DNA of 64,000 nt, taken from assembly GCF_014873535.1 (NCBI RefSeq), contig NZ_JADBEF010000001.1, forward strand, positions 4,960,001 to 5,024,000. The letters are read 5' to 3'. Of this stretch, positions 34,171 to 41,955 are shown in pieces. Every line of letters starts with the position of its first letter. The stretch's first letter is position 1. Under the pieces are notes generated by a model, which made no database searches, had not been told where the DNA came from, and saw nothing but the letters and a program-made list of their open reading frames with translations. The DNA is from Nonomuraea africana (GTDB lineage Bacteria > Actinomycetota > Actinomycetes > Streptosporangiales > Streptosporangiaceae). The position numbers were made by a program, and so were the translations under genes.

Positions 34171-35721
34171 GTGTTCACCAGAACCCTGGCGGCGATCGCC
34201 GCCGCTGCTCTGCTGCTCCAACCGGTGCCCGCTCATTCGGAGGCGGCCACCGTCCACGAGGCCGAGAACGCGACGATCTCCCAGGGCGTCGTCGAGTCCG
34301 ACCACGCCGGATACACGGGCACCGGCTTCGTCAACTATGTGAATGTGGTCGGGTCTTACGTGGAGTTCACCGTCGACGCGGCCGCCGCGGAGACGACCGC
34401 GCTGACCTTCCGGTTCGCCAACGGCACCACGACCGACCGGCCCATGGACATCATGGTGAACGGCACGCCGTTACGGAGCGTCTCGTTCCCGGGGACAGGC
34501 CCCTGGACCTCCTGGCGGCAGACCACCGTCGAGGCCGCTCTCACCGCCGGCGCCAACACGATCAGAGCGACCGCCACCACCGCCAACGGCGGCCCCAACC
34601 TCGACTCCCTGACTGTCGGCACGCCGAGCGGTCCCGACTGGTCCGTCGCCGTGGTCGAGTCGACCATGGCCCGCTACGCCCCCGGGACGCTCGGCGGCTG
34701 GAGTTACACCCGCGGCCTGTACCTGTGGGGGCAGTACCTCGTCTGGCAGCGCACCGGCGATCCCCGGTACCTGCAGTACATCAAGGACTGGGCCGACCGC
34801 TTCGTCGACTCCTCCGGCAACATCGGCAACAGCTTCAACAACCTCGACAGCATGCAGTCGGGCAATATCCTGCTCGCCCTGTACAAGGAGACGGGCCAGT
34901 CGCGCTACCGCACCGCCGCCGCCAAGATCAGGAACCGGCTGAACACCTACCCGCGAACCTCCGACGGCGGCTGGTGGCACTCCACCTCCTCCAGCCGGGT
35001 CGACCAGTTGTGGGCCGACGGCGTGTTCATGGTCAACCCGTTCCTCGCCCGCTACGGCGCCTGGGTCGCGGCCGACACCTTCACCCGCACCGAGCCGGCC
35101 AAGCAGATGGAGGTCTACTTCAGCCACCTGCGGCGGAGCAACGGGCTGCTGTACCACGCCTACGACGAGCCGGGCGAGCCCACCGCCTCGTGGGTGAAGC
35201 CGTCGCTCGGCAACACCAACGGCATCTCCTGGTGCCGGGCGATCGGCTGGTTCGGCATGGCGGCGGTCGAGATCCTGGAGATCATCCCGGCCGACCACCC
35301 GCGGCGGCAGGCGCTGATCGACATGCTGCGTCAACTGGTGCCCGCCTACGCCCGCTGGCAGGATCCGGCCACCGGCCGATGGTTCCAGATCGTCACCGAG
35401 CCCGGCGACTCCGCCAACTGGACCGAGACCTCGTGCTCGGCCATGTACACCTACACGATCTCCCGCTCGGTCGAGCGCGGCTACGTCGACGCCTCCTACC
35501 AGGTCAACGCCGAGCGCGGCTACGAGGGGGTGTTGCGCAAGGTGTCACTGGGCTCGGACGGCCGCACGAACGTCGTGGACATCAGCGAGGGCACGAACGT
35601 GGACGACGTGCTCAGCTACTACTACAGCCGGGCAAGACCGACCAACGACTTCCACGGCCTGGGGGCCTTCCTCATCATGAACGAACAGATGCACCGCACA
35701 GGTGCCAGCCCTGTCAGTTGA
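34171..35721 (+). CDS. Secreted GH105 unsaturated rhamnogalacturonyl hydrolase-like protein with CBM35
   Basis: 516 residues from GTG 34171, which has GAGGAG upstream; earlier in-frame starts lack a signal peptide. The Sec signal ends near PAHSEA. A CBM35 (about 30-150) precedes an (alpha/alpha)6 barrel (about 155-516) with QLWADGVFMVNPFLARYG; Asp283 matches the catalytic Asp of GH105. SWCRAIGWFGMA and a C-terminal SEGTNVDDVLSYYY follow. GH105 removes the unsaturated uronic acid left by pectic lyases. Codon 34471-34473 is a rare TTA (Leu101), suggesting dependence on the bldA tRNA. Confidence 0.92.
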   Translation: MFTRTLAAIAAAALLLQPVPAHSEAATVHEAENATISQGVVESDHAGYTGTGFVNYVNVVGSYVEFTVDAAAAETTALTFRFANGTTTDRPMDIMVNGTPLRSVSFPGTGPWTSWRQTTVEAALTAGANTIRATATTANGGPNLDSLTVGTPSGPDWSVAVVESTMARYAPGTLGGWSYTRGLYLWGQYLVWQRTGDPRYLQYIKDWADRFVDSSGNIGNSFNNLDSMQSGNILLALYKETGQSRYRTAAAKIRNRLNTYPRTSDGGWWHSTSSSRVDQLWADGVFMVNPFLARYGAWVAADTFTRTEPAKQMEVYFSHLRRSNGLLYHAYDEPGEPTASWVKPSLGNTNGISWCRAIGWFGMAAVEILEIIPADHPRRQALIDMLRQLVPAYARWQDPATGRWFQIVTEPGDSANWTETSCSAMYTYTISRSVERGYVDASYQVNAERGYEGVLRKVSLGSDGRTNVVDISEGTNVDDVLSYYYSRARPTNDFHGLGAFLIMNEQMHRTGASPVS

Positions 35722-35735
35722 AGACGACGTCAGAG

Positions 35736-35763
35736 ACCGGCGCAACGGAACCTTTGCGCCGGT
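35736..35763 (+). terminator. Hairpin after GH105
   Basis: ACCGGCGCAA (35736-35745) pairs with TTGCGCCGGT (35754-35763) around 8 bases, 14 bp after the GH105 stop and followed by TTCGG. It is a good intrinsic terminator candidate. Confidence 0.65.
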
Positions 35764-35848
35764 TTCGGCCTGCTCCGCGAGCAAGGCCGCTGCGGTGGCG
35801 GGCACCTGCATGGCGCGACAGACTCCGAGAAGGCATGGTAGCCGGTGC

Positions 35849-36034
35849 TCACCCGCTCGCTTCCGGGCTCCCCGGACCGGCGTCCCCGGCCTGCTCGTGC
35901 ACCATGTACTGCGCGTACCAGGTCGGCCAGTCCGGGTCGGGCTGCCCGATCTCCTGCTCGTGCCGGCCATGCGCGGCCTCCGCACGGCGCAGGGCCTCGG
36001 CCAGCCCCGCCACCGAGTCAAAGGACACTTCCAT
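35849..36034 (-). CDS. Small conserved hypothetical protein
   Basis: 61 residues starting MEVSFDSVAGLAEALRRAEA behind AGGAGG (about 10 bp upstream). It is acidic and mostly helical, with GRHEQEIG, DPDWPTWYAQYMVHEQAG. Similar short proteins occur in actinobacteria; I do not know their function. It follows the VOC gene on the same strand with a short gap, so they may be cotranscribed. Confidence 0.65.
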   Translation of the reverse strand: MEVSFDSVAGLAEALRRAEAAHGRHEQEIGQPDPDWPTWYAQYMVHEQAGDAGPGSPEASG

Positions 36035-36075
36035 TTCGGTACTCCTCCTGTGCTGACCACCATGCTCCGGCCCGG

Positions 36076-36513
36076 TCACCTGCCCGGAAGGCGGGTGGTG
36101 ACCTCCTGGAGCATCCAGCCGTTGCCATCGGGGTCACTGAACGAGGCGAAAGAGCCGTAGCTCTTGCGGTCCGGATCCGGGCCGGACACCCGTCCCACGG
36201 TCCCGGCGTGGTGCCACACCCCGCCCTCGTCATGGAACACCTCACCCACGTCGGCCCCGCGGTCGATGAGCTCGGACCGTGCCGCCTCGATGTCGTCGAC
36301 GATCAGGTACAGGCCCTGCATCGAGCCCGGCGCGGCCGAGGTGATCCCGCTGCCGAAGATGACCGAGCACCCCGAGCCGGGTGGAGTCACCTGCACCACC
36401 CGGAGGTCGTCACCGGTGGCGAAGTCGGCGTCCTCCCGCCACCCGAGCGCCTTGTAGAAGTTCTTGGACCGGTCCACGTCGGCGACCGGCACCACCACGA
36501 CCTCGAGCTTCAT
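36076..36513 (-). CDS. VOC-superfamily (glyoxalase-like) protein
   Basis: 145 residues from ATG 36513 (MKLEVVVVPVADVDRSKNFY). The paired beta-alpha-beta-beta-beta modules include FYKALGWRED, VIFGSGIT, LYLIVDDIEAARSELIDRGA and FSDPDGNGWMLQE; the final Glu is a usual metal ligand. The substrate is unknown. An ATG at 36585 would add 24 residues without a ribosome site. The 325 bp upstream (36514-36838) contain no gene I can support. Confidence 0.88.
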   Translation of the reverse strand: MKLEVVVVPVADVDRSKNFYKALGWREDADFATGDDLRVVQVTPPGSGCSVIFGSGITSAAPGSMQGLYLIVDDIEAARSELIDRGADVGEVFHDEGGVWHHAGTVGRVSGPDPDRKSYGSFASFSDPDGNGWMLQEVTTRLPGR

Positions 36514-36838
36514 GTCCACGGCCTCGGATCCTCTCCATTCGATGCCGGTGGCAGGTGTATGCCACCAGGGCTGGTGTTGTGCCATGGGGGGAGTCCTGCC
36601 CTCCACGCTCGCGCCCCTCGCCGCCGAAGTCCAGGAGCGGCAGCCTCAACTATCGGCAGGCGGTCGTCCAACTTTCGGACGGGTAAGCCAGGGAACGCCC
36701 CAGGATGAGCAAGACCCGCCCTGGCCAGACCTGGACCTCGTCAGCTGTTTCGGTCCTGCTCCGGCGGCATGCGGCCGCGCGTCGCCCTTCCCAGCGGGGG
36801 GTGCTCCTCCTTTGCGGGTGCTTGGCCGTCGTTTCTCA

Positions 36839-37276
36839 TCAACACCCCTGCCGCTGTTGACCTCCGACGCTGCTCCATACGAACGCCTCACCCTTGCGCC
36901 GGACCGAACCGAGGCCGGGAAACGGCAGGTGATAGGCGTGTACGAGCAGGTTCTCGTCGGCCGCCCACGCCAAGAGCCGGCGGCGGCTGACCGCCGATCG
37001 AGGGACGTCGAGATCCCACGGCGTGCACCAGTCGGGGTGGGTCAGCTGCAGCGGGTCGTAGAAGGTGTCTCCGACGCAGAGGAGGCGTTCGCCACGGGAC
37101 TCCAGCAAGATCGCGGTGTGGCCAGGGGTGTGGCCCGTGGCCTCGACTGTGCGGACGTTCGGCAGGATCTCATCGTCATATCGAAACGGGCGCAGCCGCT
37201 CGCCGAAGAGTCTGATTGCTTCGCGTGCCGATTCCCGATGCGGGCCCGCGGCCGCGGCACCCGACCAGTACGCCAC
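36839..37276 (-). pseudogene. MBL-fold metallohydrolase, N-terminally truncated
   Basis: 145 residues correspond to the C-terminal half of a metallo-beta-lactamase-fold hydrolase: ATGHTPGHTAILL, RLLCVGDTFYDPLQL, WTPWDLD-like and LVHAYHLPFPGLG. The N-terminal half with the HxHxDH metal motif is absent, and upstream minus-strand frames do not contain it. The enzyme would lack half its metal site, so this is probably a deletion remnant. Confidence 0.7.
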
Positions 37277-37616
37277 TTCGGCAGTGCCGTACGACGGGTC
37301 TGGCGTGGGAGCAGCTCACGGAGAGTCGCTGATCACAATCGCCTGCGAGGTGCGGGAACAGGCTCCTCAAGCCTTTGCCGGCGATCCACGCCTTCAGACA
37401 TGATCAAGTATGGCGATGAAGCAGGCACTGCTCGCCTACTACGAGCAGGACAGAGAACACGGCCGGCGCCGAGAGGGCCGCGGCCGGTTAGCCGGGGGGC
37501 ATGCTCACCATCACCCACCGCTTGTGACACAGAACGTGCATTTGCCGCCTTGAGCTCCGAGGGTTAACCTAGGAATGTTAGGTTTAACCGAAGATGCCTA
37601 GAAAAAGGGTGCGCAC
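37277..37616. other. Intergenic region with TetR operator candidate
   Basis: No gene is supported in this 340-bp stretch. Its right end (37562-37589) contains an inverted repeat: GGTTAACCTA (37562-37571) and TAGGTTTAACC (37579-37589), matching apart from one extra base, with core AACCTA-N7-TAGGTT. It lies about 28 bp before the TetR start and is a likely autoregulatory operator. Confidence 0.6.
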
Positions 37617-38198
37617 GTGGCGCGGGCCGGATTGACGGCGGACCGGGTGACGCTCGCCGGTGCCGAGCTGGCCGACGAGGTCGGGCTCGACCACGTGACC
37701 ATGTCGGCGGTGGCGCGACGACTCGGCGTGAAGGACGCGAGTCTCTATGCGCACGTCCGCAACCTGGAGGACCTGCGCGGGCGGATCGCGCTGCTGGCGG
37801 CGGACGAGAAGACCGTCCGCATCGCCGAGGCCACGGCCGGGCGGGCCGGGAAGGATGCGCTGGTGGCGTTCGCGAACGCCTACCGCGCGTACGCCCACGA
37901 CCACCCGGGCCGGTACACGGCGACGCAGCTCCCGATAGACATCGATCCCGAGCTCGTGGCCCGGGCTCCCGGGCCACGACGCGCGGTCGAGCTGACCTAC
38001 AGCATGCTGCGCGCGTACGCGCTGGACGAGCCTGATCTGACCGATGCGGTCCGGCTGGTGCGCAGCATGCTCCATGGCTTCATCAACCTCGAGGCCGCGG
38101 GTGGGTTCGCGTACGCGCGCCCGGCAGACGATTCCTGGATCCGCTGCCTCGAGGCCCTGCACGCCCTCCTGGAGCGTTGGCCCGCACGCACCCCGTGA
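37617..38198 (+). CDS. TetR-family regulator with WHG-type C-terminal domain
   Basis: 193 residues starting at GTG. The DNA-binding region is VTLAGAELADEVGLDHVTMS, AVARRLGVKDASLYAHVRN, and the C-terminal part ends with HGFINLEAAGGF, typical of TetR proteins with the WHG domain. Such regulators often control the next gene, here a decayed alpha/beta hydrolase beginning 13 bp downstream. An inverted repeat upstream suggests autoregulation. Confidence 0.9.
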   Translation: MARAGLTADRVTLAGAELADEVGLDHVTMSAVARRLGVKDASLYAHVRNLEDLRGRIALLAADEKTVRIAEATAGRAGKDALVAFANAYRAYAHDHPGRYTATQLPIDIDPELVARAPGPRRAVELTYSMLRAYALDEPDLTDAVRLVRSMLHGFINLEAAGGFAYARPADDSWIRCLEALHALLERWPARTP

Positions 38199-38210
38199 AG
38201 GAGACCCATC

Positions 38211-38496
38211 ATGATCAGCCTGACCACGAGGTACGCGGAAGGGGCCCGCTCCTGTTACTGATCCCCGGCGGCGCGGGCGATGCGGCCTCCTTTGACGGCG
38301 TCGCCGACGACCTGGCCGCCGATTACACGGTCGCGTCCTACGATCCACGCGGCCTGTCCCGCAGCCCGTTGGACGACCCGGAGGCCCCGCAGCGGGTCTC
38401 GCAGCACGCCGACGACGCGTTCCGGCTGCTGGAGCGGGTCTCAGCACGCACCCCGCCGAGTTCGGCGAACTGCTCCGCAAGGCACTGAGCGCCTAG
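38211..38496 (+). pseudogene. Alpha/beta hydrolase, frameshifted and internally deleted
   Basis: GAAGGAG precedes ATG 38211, but that frame stops after 16 codons. A shifted frame encodes VRGRGPLLLLIPGGAGDAAS, FDGVADDL and YDPRGLSRSPLDDP, the N-terminal oxyanion region of alpha/beta hydrolases. The frame shifts again near 38445 to HPAEFGELLRKALSA followed by TAG, a plausible native C terminus. The nucleophile elbow, Asp and His are all missing. At least one frameshift and a deletion of about 170 residues are implied. Confidence 0.8.
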
Positions 38497-38621
38497 CTCA
38501 CACAACGGAAGCGGGTGCCCGCGCCGAGGCGGCCCATCAGGTCGGCCACGTCCATGATGCGGGCATAGTCGGTCGCTGAGTCTTCTGAAGCCTCCCTATC
38601 AGATATGCCGCGCTACCCTGC

Positions 38622-39536
38622 TCACCCGTTCTCCTTCGCGATCCCTTCGCGCACGGCTGGGACGATCTCCCTTGCCCAGCGGCCCAGGAAGACGACGTCC
38701 GGCGCGGAGTGATCGGCAGAGAAGAGCGTGAAGCCCGACGCGCCGTGCTCCAGCACGGCTCCGGTCAGTTCCTCGACCCACTGGCCGACGGAGCCGCCGA
38801 TCCAGCGGCCGTCGCGGTCGCGCGTGGCAGGCAGCGGCCGGTCGGTGATGCGTCCGGGGAAGTTGAAGACCGTGCGGATCTCGCCCGGATCGCGGCCCAC
38901 GGCCGCCGCCGCCTCGTCGATGACCTGCCGCGACACCCGGTATCGCGGGCTGAGCCAATCCGCCGCGTGACCGGGGATCCAGCCGTCGGCCACCCGGCCG
39001 GTGGCGGCCAGGGATTTCGGGCCGACCGATCCGGTCCACACGGGAGGCGCGGCCACAGGAGCCGGTTCGATCTGGTCCACCTGGTAGTGGCGGCCCTGGT
39101 AGGTGACCGGCGGACCGCCACCCGACAGCGACTTGATCAGGACGATCGCTTCTTCGAAGGCGTCCACGGCATCGCCCGGTGACAGCCGCGGCACTCCCAT
39201 GTCGGAGATTCGATCCCATAGCCCCCCGGCGCCCATGCCGAGCACGATGCGGCCGCCCGACAGCGCCGACAGTGACGTCACCGTCCGTGCCAGCATGGGG
39301 GCGGGCCGGGTCGGCAGGTTGGTGACGTTGGCGAAGCCGGAGATGTGCCGCGTACGTCCGAGGATGAATCCGAGTGCGGCGTAGGCGTCCAGGCGTCCGC
39401 CGATGTAGGGATGGTCCGACAGCGAGAAGATGTCAAGCCCGTCACGGTCGGCCTGCTGAGCCATGCGCAGCAGCTCCGACACCTCGTCGATGCCGGAATG
39501 CGCGCCGAAGCCGAAGACGATTTCCTGTACAGACAA
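38622..39536 (-). CDS. LLM-class (luciferase-like) flavin/F420-dependent oxidoreductase
   Basis: About 304 residues. FGFGAHSGIDEVSELLRMAQ, FSLSDHPYIGGRLDAYAAL, VTSLSALSGGRIVLGMGAGG, PPVWTGSVGPKSLAATGRVADGWIPG-type segments identify the bacterial luciferase-like fold, which uses FMN or F420. The substrate is unknown. TTG 39536 has AAAGG 7 bases upstream and is preferred; ATG 39551 has no visible ribosome site. It is not obviously linked to its neighbours. Confidence 0.88.
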   Translation of the reverse strand: MSVQEIVFGFGAHSGIDEVSELLRMAQQADRDGLDIFSLSDHPYIGGRLDAYAALGFILGRTRHISGFANVTNLPTRPAPMLARTVTSLSALSGGRIVLGMGAGGLWDRISDMGVPRLSPGDAVDAFEEAIVLIKSLSGGGPPVTYQGRHYQVDQIEPAPVAAPPVWTGSVGPKSLAATGRVADGWIPGHAADWLSPRYRVSRQVIDEAAAAVGRDPGEIRTVFNFPGRITDRPLPATRDRDGRWIGGSVGQWVEELTGAVLEHGASGFTLFSADHSAPDVVFLGRWAREIVPAVREGIAKENG

Positions 39537-39624
39537 CGTTCTACCTTTCATTCGAGGAGGTGTTTCGACATAAAGCCCGTTCGTTGCGTCATGGCCACTT
39601 CGGACGTGATCGCCGGATGGTTGA

Positions 39625-40011
39625 TCACCAGGCGTACGCCTCGGAAGCGGGCTTGGCCCCGTTCGGCGCAGGCGGCGGGAACAGCTCGTCCAGCTTGGCC
39701 AGCGTGCCGTCGTCGAGCGTGATCTCCAGCGCGCGGAGCGAGCTGTCGAGCTGCTCGGCCGTCCGTGGCCCGATGATCGGCCCGGTCACGCCGTCCTGCG
39801 CGAGCAGCCAGGCCAGCCCGACGTGGGCCGGGTCCTCGCCGAGATCGGCGCACACCTTCTCGTACGCCGCAATGGTCTCCCGGTGTTCGGCGAGCGTGTC
39901 GGCCGAGCGCGGCGAGCTGCCGTGCTCGTGCGCACGGTCCATGATCGTATGACTGTCCTCTTCGGAGGTTTCCGGCCCGAAGTTCATGGTGCCGAGGACG
40001 AGCCGGGACAC
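39625..40011 (-). pseudogene. Aldo/keto reductase with large internal deletion
   Basis: The frame joins VSRLVLGTMNFGPETSEEDS and MDRAHEHG (the first ~45 residues of an AKR) directly to RSADTLAEHRETIAAYEK, GLAWLLAQDGVTGPIIGPRT and LDELFPPP (the C-terminal third). Roughly 190 residues containing the catalytic Asp-Tyr-Lys-His set are missing, and no frameshift is visible. The N terminus abuts the stop of the flavoprotein gene (GTG 40011 as a possible start). It cannot form a complete barrel. Confidence 0.85.
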
Positions 40012-40012
40012 G

Positions 40013-41104
40013 TCAGTCGCTCCCGAACTGCTCGGTGAAGCGGCCGGTGAACAGGTCGGCGCCCTTGTACTGCGAGACCGTCTCAGCCGGGACGACGGCC
40101 GGGCCGTCGGGTGTGGGCAGCTGGCCGACACCGCCACGCGGTCCGAGCGGGAGCAGGATCATGGGGTGGGGCAAGGGCCGGTAGGCGGCCGTGGGCCGCT
40201 CACCACGCAGGTGGGCGATGATGTTCTGCGCCACCACCTCGGCGTGCTGCATCGCGTACCCGGCCATCTTGGCCTCTGCGACATCGGTGATGTCGCCGAT
40301 CGCGTAGACGTGGTCGTACCCGTGGATGTTGAGGGTCTCGGTGACGGGGACCTGTCCTTGCGGGGTGCGGGTCGTGAGCCGGCCGTCGTCGAGGTAGTCG
40401 CTGTTGACCCGCACGCCGTGGGCGCGGAACCAGATGTCGGCGGTGATCTCCTCCCCGCCGGTGGTGGTGACGGTGAAGGTCTCGGCCTGACCGGGCTCGG
40501 TCGGCGGCGGCGCGGTCAAGCCGGTGCCCAGCCGCACCTGGATGCCCAGGTCGTCGAGCTGGCGGTGCAGATCCTGGCGCAGCTCCGGCCGGAAGTCGGC
40601 CAGGAGCTGCTCGGCCGGGTCGACGATGGTCACGTGCTTGTACGGCCAGACCTCCTTGATCTCCCCGGCCAGCTCCAGGCCGACCGGCCCGGCGCCGAGG
40701 ATCAGCACCCGCTCGGCATCGACCAGTTCCTTGTGGGTTCGGCGGAGGTCGTCCAGGACCTCGTCGGTGGAGTCGGCGTTGGGCTTGGCCGGGTAGGTGT
40801 AGCTGGAGCCGGTGGCCAGGACGAGATAGTCGGCCTCGACACGCTGACCCGAGGCAAGGGTGACGCCACCGGGGTCCACCGAGACCGCGCGGTCGCGCAG
40901 CACCGTGCCCCGCGTCAGCCACTCGGCGTAGGGGAAGAACATGTTGCTCCCCCAGTCGGGCTGGGTCAGTGCCCGCAACGACCCCGCCGAGTTGATGAAC
41001 GCGTCGCGAGGATCAATGAGGATGACGTCCGCCTCGGCGTCCAGCGCCTTGGCGAGCGCCGAACCCCCGTAACCTCCGCCGATGACCGCGACTGTACGAC
41101 TCAT
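40013..41104 (-). CDS. NAD(P)/FAD-dependent oxidoreductase (NDH-2/AIF-like)
   Basis: 363 residues from ATG 41104. The N-terminal dinucleotide fold VAVIGGGYGGSALAKALD, YLVLATGSSY, a second nucleotide fold VLILGAGPVGLELAGEI and the FAD motif VYAIGDITDV define a two-dinucleotide-binding flavoprotein related to type II NADH dehydrogenases and AIF/FSP1-like quinone reductases. There is no signal peptide or clear membrane anchor. It lies downstream of a MarR gene, with two adjoining operator-like palindromes just before its start, so MarR-controlled quinone or electrophile reduction is plausible. Confidence 0.9.
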   Translation of the reverse strand: MSRTVAVIGGGYGGSALAKALDAEADVILIDPRDAFINSAGSLRALTQPDWGSNMFFPYAEWLTRGTVLRDRAVSVDPGGVTLASGQRVEADYLVLATGSSYTYPAKPNADSTDEVLDDLRRTHKELVDAERVLILGAGPVGLELAGEIKEVWPYKHVTIVDPAEQLLADFRPELRQDLHRQLDDLGIQVRLGTGLTAPPPTEPGQAETFTVTTTGGEEITADIWFRAHGVRVNSDYLDDGRLTTRTPQGQVPVTETLNIHGYDHVYAIGDITDVAEAKMAGYAMQHAEVVAQNIIAHLRGERPTAAYRPLPHPMILLPLGPRGGVGQLPTPDGPAVVPAETVSQYKGADLFTGRFTEQFGSD

Positions 41105-41127
41105 GATTAACGCCCCTACCGACAAAA

Positions 41128-41182
41128 AGAGTTGCAGTTCGTGTCACGAACCATATTAGTTCGTGATACGAACTGCAACTCT
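41128..41182. promoter_or_regulatory. Paired palindromic MarR-type operators
   Basis: Arms of 24 bp (41128-41151 and 41159-41182) are mutually inverted with one mismatch around a 7-base centre. Each arm also contains its own palindrome: GTTCGTGTCACGAAC at 41137-41151 (perfect) and GTTCGTGATACGAAC at 41159-41173. Centres are 22 bp apart, two helical turns. The structure lies between the MarR stop and the flavoprotein start. Confidence 0.8.
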
Positions 41183-41207
41183 CTTCGCCGGACACGGCGG
41201 GGCGGTC

Positions 41208-41690
41208 TCAGTGCTTGCGATCGGCGAGGGCTCCATCGTCGGGCTCCAGGAAGACCACCGGAACCTTGTTGTCCAGTACCACGCGACCGAGCAGCCCGGC
41301 GAGCACGTCACGTTCGGCGGCGGCGAGACCCGTTGTCAGCCGCTCGATGCGCCGGCAGGTCTCGACATAGAACTCCTCCGCGAGCCTGCCGCCCTTCCGG
41401 GTGAGCGCGACCCGCACCGCCCGCGAGTCCTGCGGGTCCGGTCTGCGCTCGACCAGGCCGTTGCGCTCGGTGCGGTCCACCAGTCCGGTCAGGCTCGACT
41501 TAGCCAGCCCCAGCATCGCGCCCAGCTCGCTCATGCCGTACGGCTGCGCCATCATCACGCACAGCAACTGTCCCTGCTGCGAGGTGATGCCGTATTCCCG
41601 GGCGGCCTCGGCGTACACCGCGTTCACCAAGAACGTCGACCGTACCAGCGCGGCCACCACTCCGATCTGGCCATCATCATCTTTAACCAC
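41208..41690 (-). CDS. MarR-family transcriptional regulator
   Basis: 160 residues. The winged helix-turn-helix shows GITSQQGQLLCVMMAQPYGM, SELGAMLGLAKSSLTGLVDR and a wing RRPDPQDSRAVRVALT. MarR proteins respond to phenolics, quinones or oxidants. The gene precedes the flavoprotein on the same strand. Matching operator-like sites lie upstream of its own start (41721-41735) and between it and the flavoprotein. Confidence 0.92.
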   Translation of the reverse strand: MVKDDDGQIGVVAALVRSTFLVNAVYAEAAREYGITSQQGQLLCVMMAQPYGMSELGAMLGLAKSSLTGLVDRTERNGLVERRPDPQDSRAVRVALTRKGGRLAEEFYVETCRRIERLTTGLAAAERDVLAGLLGRVVLDNKVPVVFLEPDDGALADRKH

Positions 41691-41720
41691 TCGGCCAGTG
41701 TAGCCTTCAAACGTCTTACA

Positions 41721-41735
41721 ATTCGCGAGGCGAAC
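41721..41735. promoter_or_regulatory. Third MarR-type operator, upstream of marR
   Basis: ATTCGCGAGGCGAAC has the same 15-bp geometry as the paired sites at 41137 and 41159 (NTTCG...CGAAN) and perfect TTCGC/GCGAA arms. It is 31 bp upstream of the MarR start, the position expected for autoregulation. Confidence 0.6.
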
Positions 41736-41955
41736 TACCTGATGAGCACATCAGCCATCGCCGCTGAGTGCTTCCCGCGAACCGGCAGTGCCCATACGGC
41801 CCCTGAACCCGTCAATGCTTCATCGCCTCAAGTTGCAGAAGGAGCCGTTTGTCACGACGAGCAGCTCCCGGTTCCGGCAGGAGTGGACTTGTTATCTGCA
41901 CACCCGGTGATGCCACACACTTGTTCGATATGATCAAGCAGACAGGGGTATCGGA

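Noticed and set aside
20831..34600. Regularly spaced similar segments that might be taken for an array
   Set aside because: They are the ten CBM35 coding modules inside separate genes, not a CRISPR or mobile repeat array.
38497..38621. Minus-strand piece ARIMDVADLMGRLGAGTRF
   Set aside because: It looks like the tail of some protein but is too short to assign and lacks a start.
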